Shown here one piece after another: positions 32,757 to 32,781 of a DNA stretch of 32,781 nucleotides. The position numbers and the translations under genes were made by a program. Below the pieces are notes generated by a model, which did no database searches, was not told where the DNA came from, and saw only the letters and a program-made list of their open reading frames with translations. The stretch comes from Anaeroplasmataceae bacterium (GTDB taxonomy: Bacteria; Bacillota_I; Bacilli_A; Acholeplasmatales; JAEDCM01), in NCBI GenBank assembly GCA_016294165.1, contig JAEDCM010000020.1, positions 1-32,781 of the forward strand, given 5' to 3'. Every line of letters begins with the position of its first letter. Positions within the stretch are counted from its first letter, which is position 1.

Positions 32757-32781
32757 ATTTTTAATCATGATAACTATAGAA

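Noticed and set aside
1..32781. CRISPR array, tRNA, rRNA, insertion sequence or prophage
   Set aside because: No regularly spaced repeats, cloverleaf or rRNA signatures, transposase or phage genes were seen on either strand.

Overview
The window is AT-rich DNA from a low-GC Gram-positive anaerobe. Genes are dense, and nearly all lie on the minus strand in operons. Clear Shine-Dalgarno sites (AAAGGAG, GGAGG, GAGGTG) precede most starts, and TAA, TAG and TGA all act as stops, so the code is not the Mycoplasma code. Two [FeFe]-hydrogenase-type proteins, a SpoIIE-type phosphatase, a SpoIIIAH-like protein and Firmicutes-style CpsB and Wzc point to an anaerobic Bacillota with spore-former ancestry. 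An Erysipelotrichia-like or neighbouring lineage is plausible, but the sequence does not settle it.

Region 1 (about 96-17464) is a Wzx/Wzy-type capsule or exopolysaccharide locus. Transcription runs leftward. A short regulatory unit comes first (Wzz fused to a BY-kinase-like domain, then the CpsB phosphatase) and ends at a terminator at 15244-15278. A new promoter (15143-15171) then starts the long assembly operon. Its order is initiating sugar transferase, GT4, a broken GT2, a GT2 rhamnosyltransferase-like gene, Wzy, a CapA-like protein, another probable glycosyltransferase, a TupA-like ATP-grasp protein, rfbA-C-D-B for dTDP-L-rhamnose, a 437-bp empty gap, Wzx, a galacturonokinase-like GHMP kinase and a nucleotidyltransferase. 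A terminator lies at 96-126; bases 1-95 show no feature. The gene set predicts a rhamnose-containing polymer, probably with galacturonic acid and possibly an aminoacyl or peptide-like decoration.

Region 2 (17428-23992) reads leftward. A promoter at 23964-23992 drives a thioredoxin-like [2Fe-2S] ferredoxin, a PAS-containing sensory (group C-like) [FeFe] hydrogenase, a SpoIIE-type PP2C phosphatase, a group B-like [FeFe] hydrogenase and two HAD hydrolases. An orphan SpoIIIAH-like membrane protein follows. The hydrogenase part looks like a hydrogen- or redox-sensing module.

Region 3 (24011-27279) has a two-gene ChrA-type transporter on the plus strand. It converges on a GNAT acetyltransferase that is squeezed between two terminators. 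Class II fructose-bisphosphate aldolase and a TetR regulator follow.

Region 4 (27260-30758) is an RND exporter with a textbook promoter and a TetR-type operator; the tetR gene is its downstream partner.

Region 5 (30801-31128) is the most unusual part. A c-di-GMP-I (GEMM) riboswitch with its own promoter and terminator is followed by no gene. Instead there is a structured, apparently non-coding RNA in which the octamer TCCCCTCA appears in two hairpin loops, ending in a strong terminator.

Region 6 (31125-32756) holds an iron-sulfur flavoprotein-like reductase and an HD-hydrolase/NifX-type in-frame fusion that still carries the internal ribosome binding site of the second gene. No tRNA, rRNA, CRISPR array, insertion sequence or prophage gene was seen.
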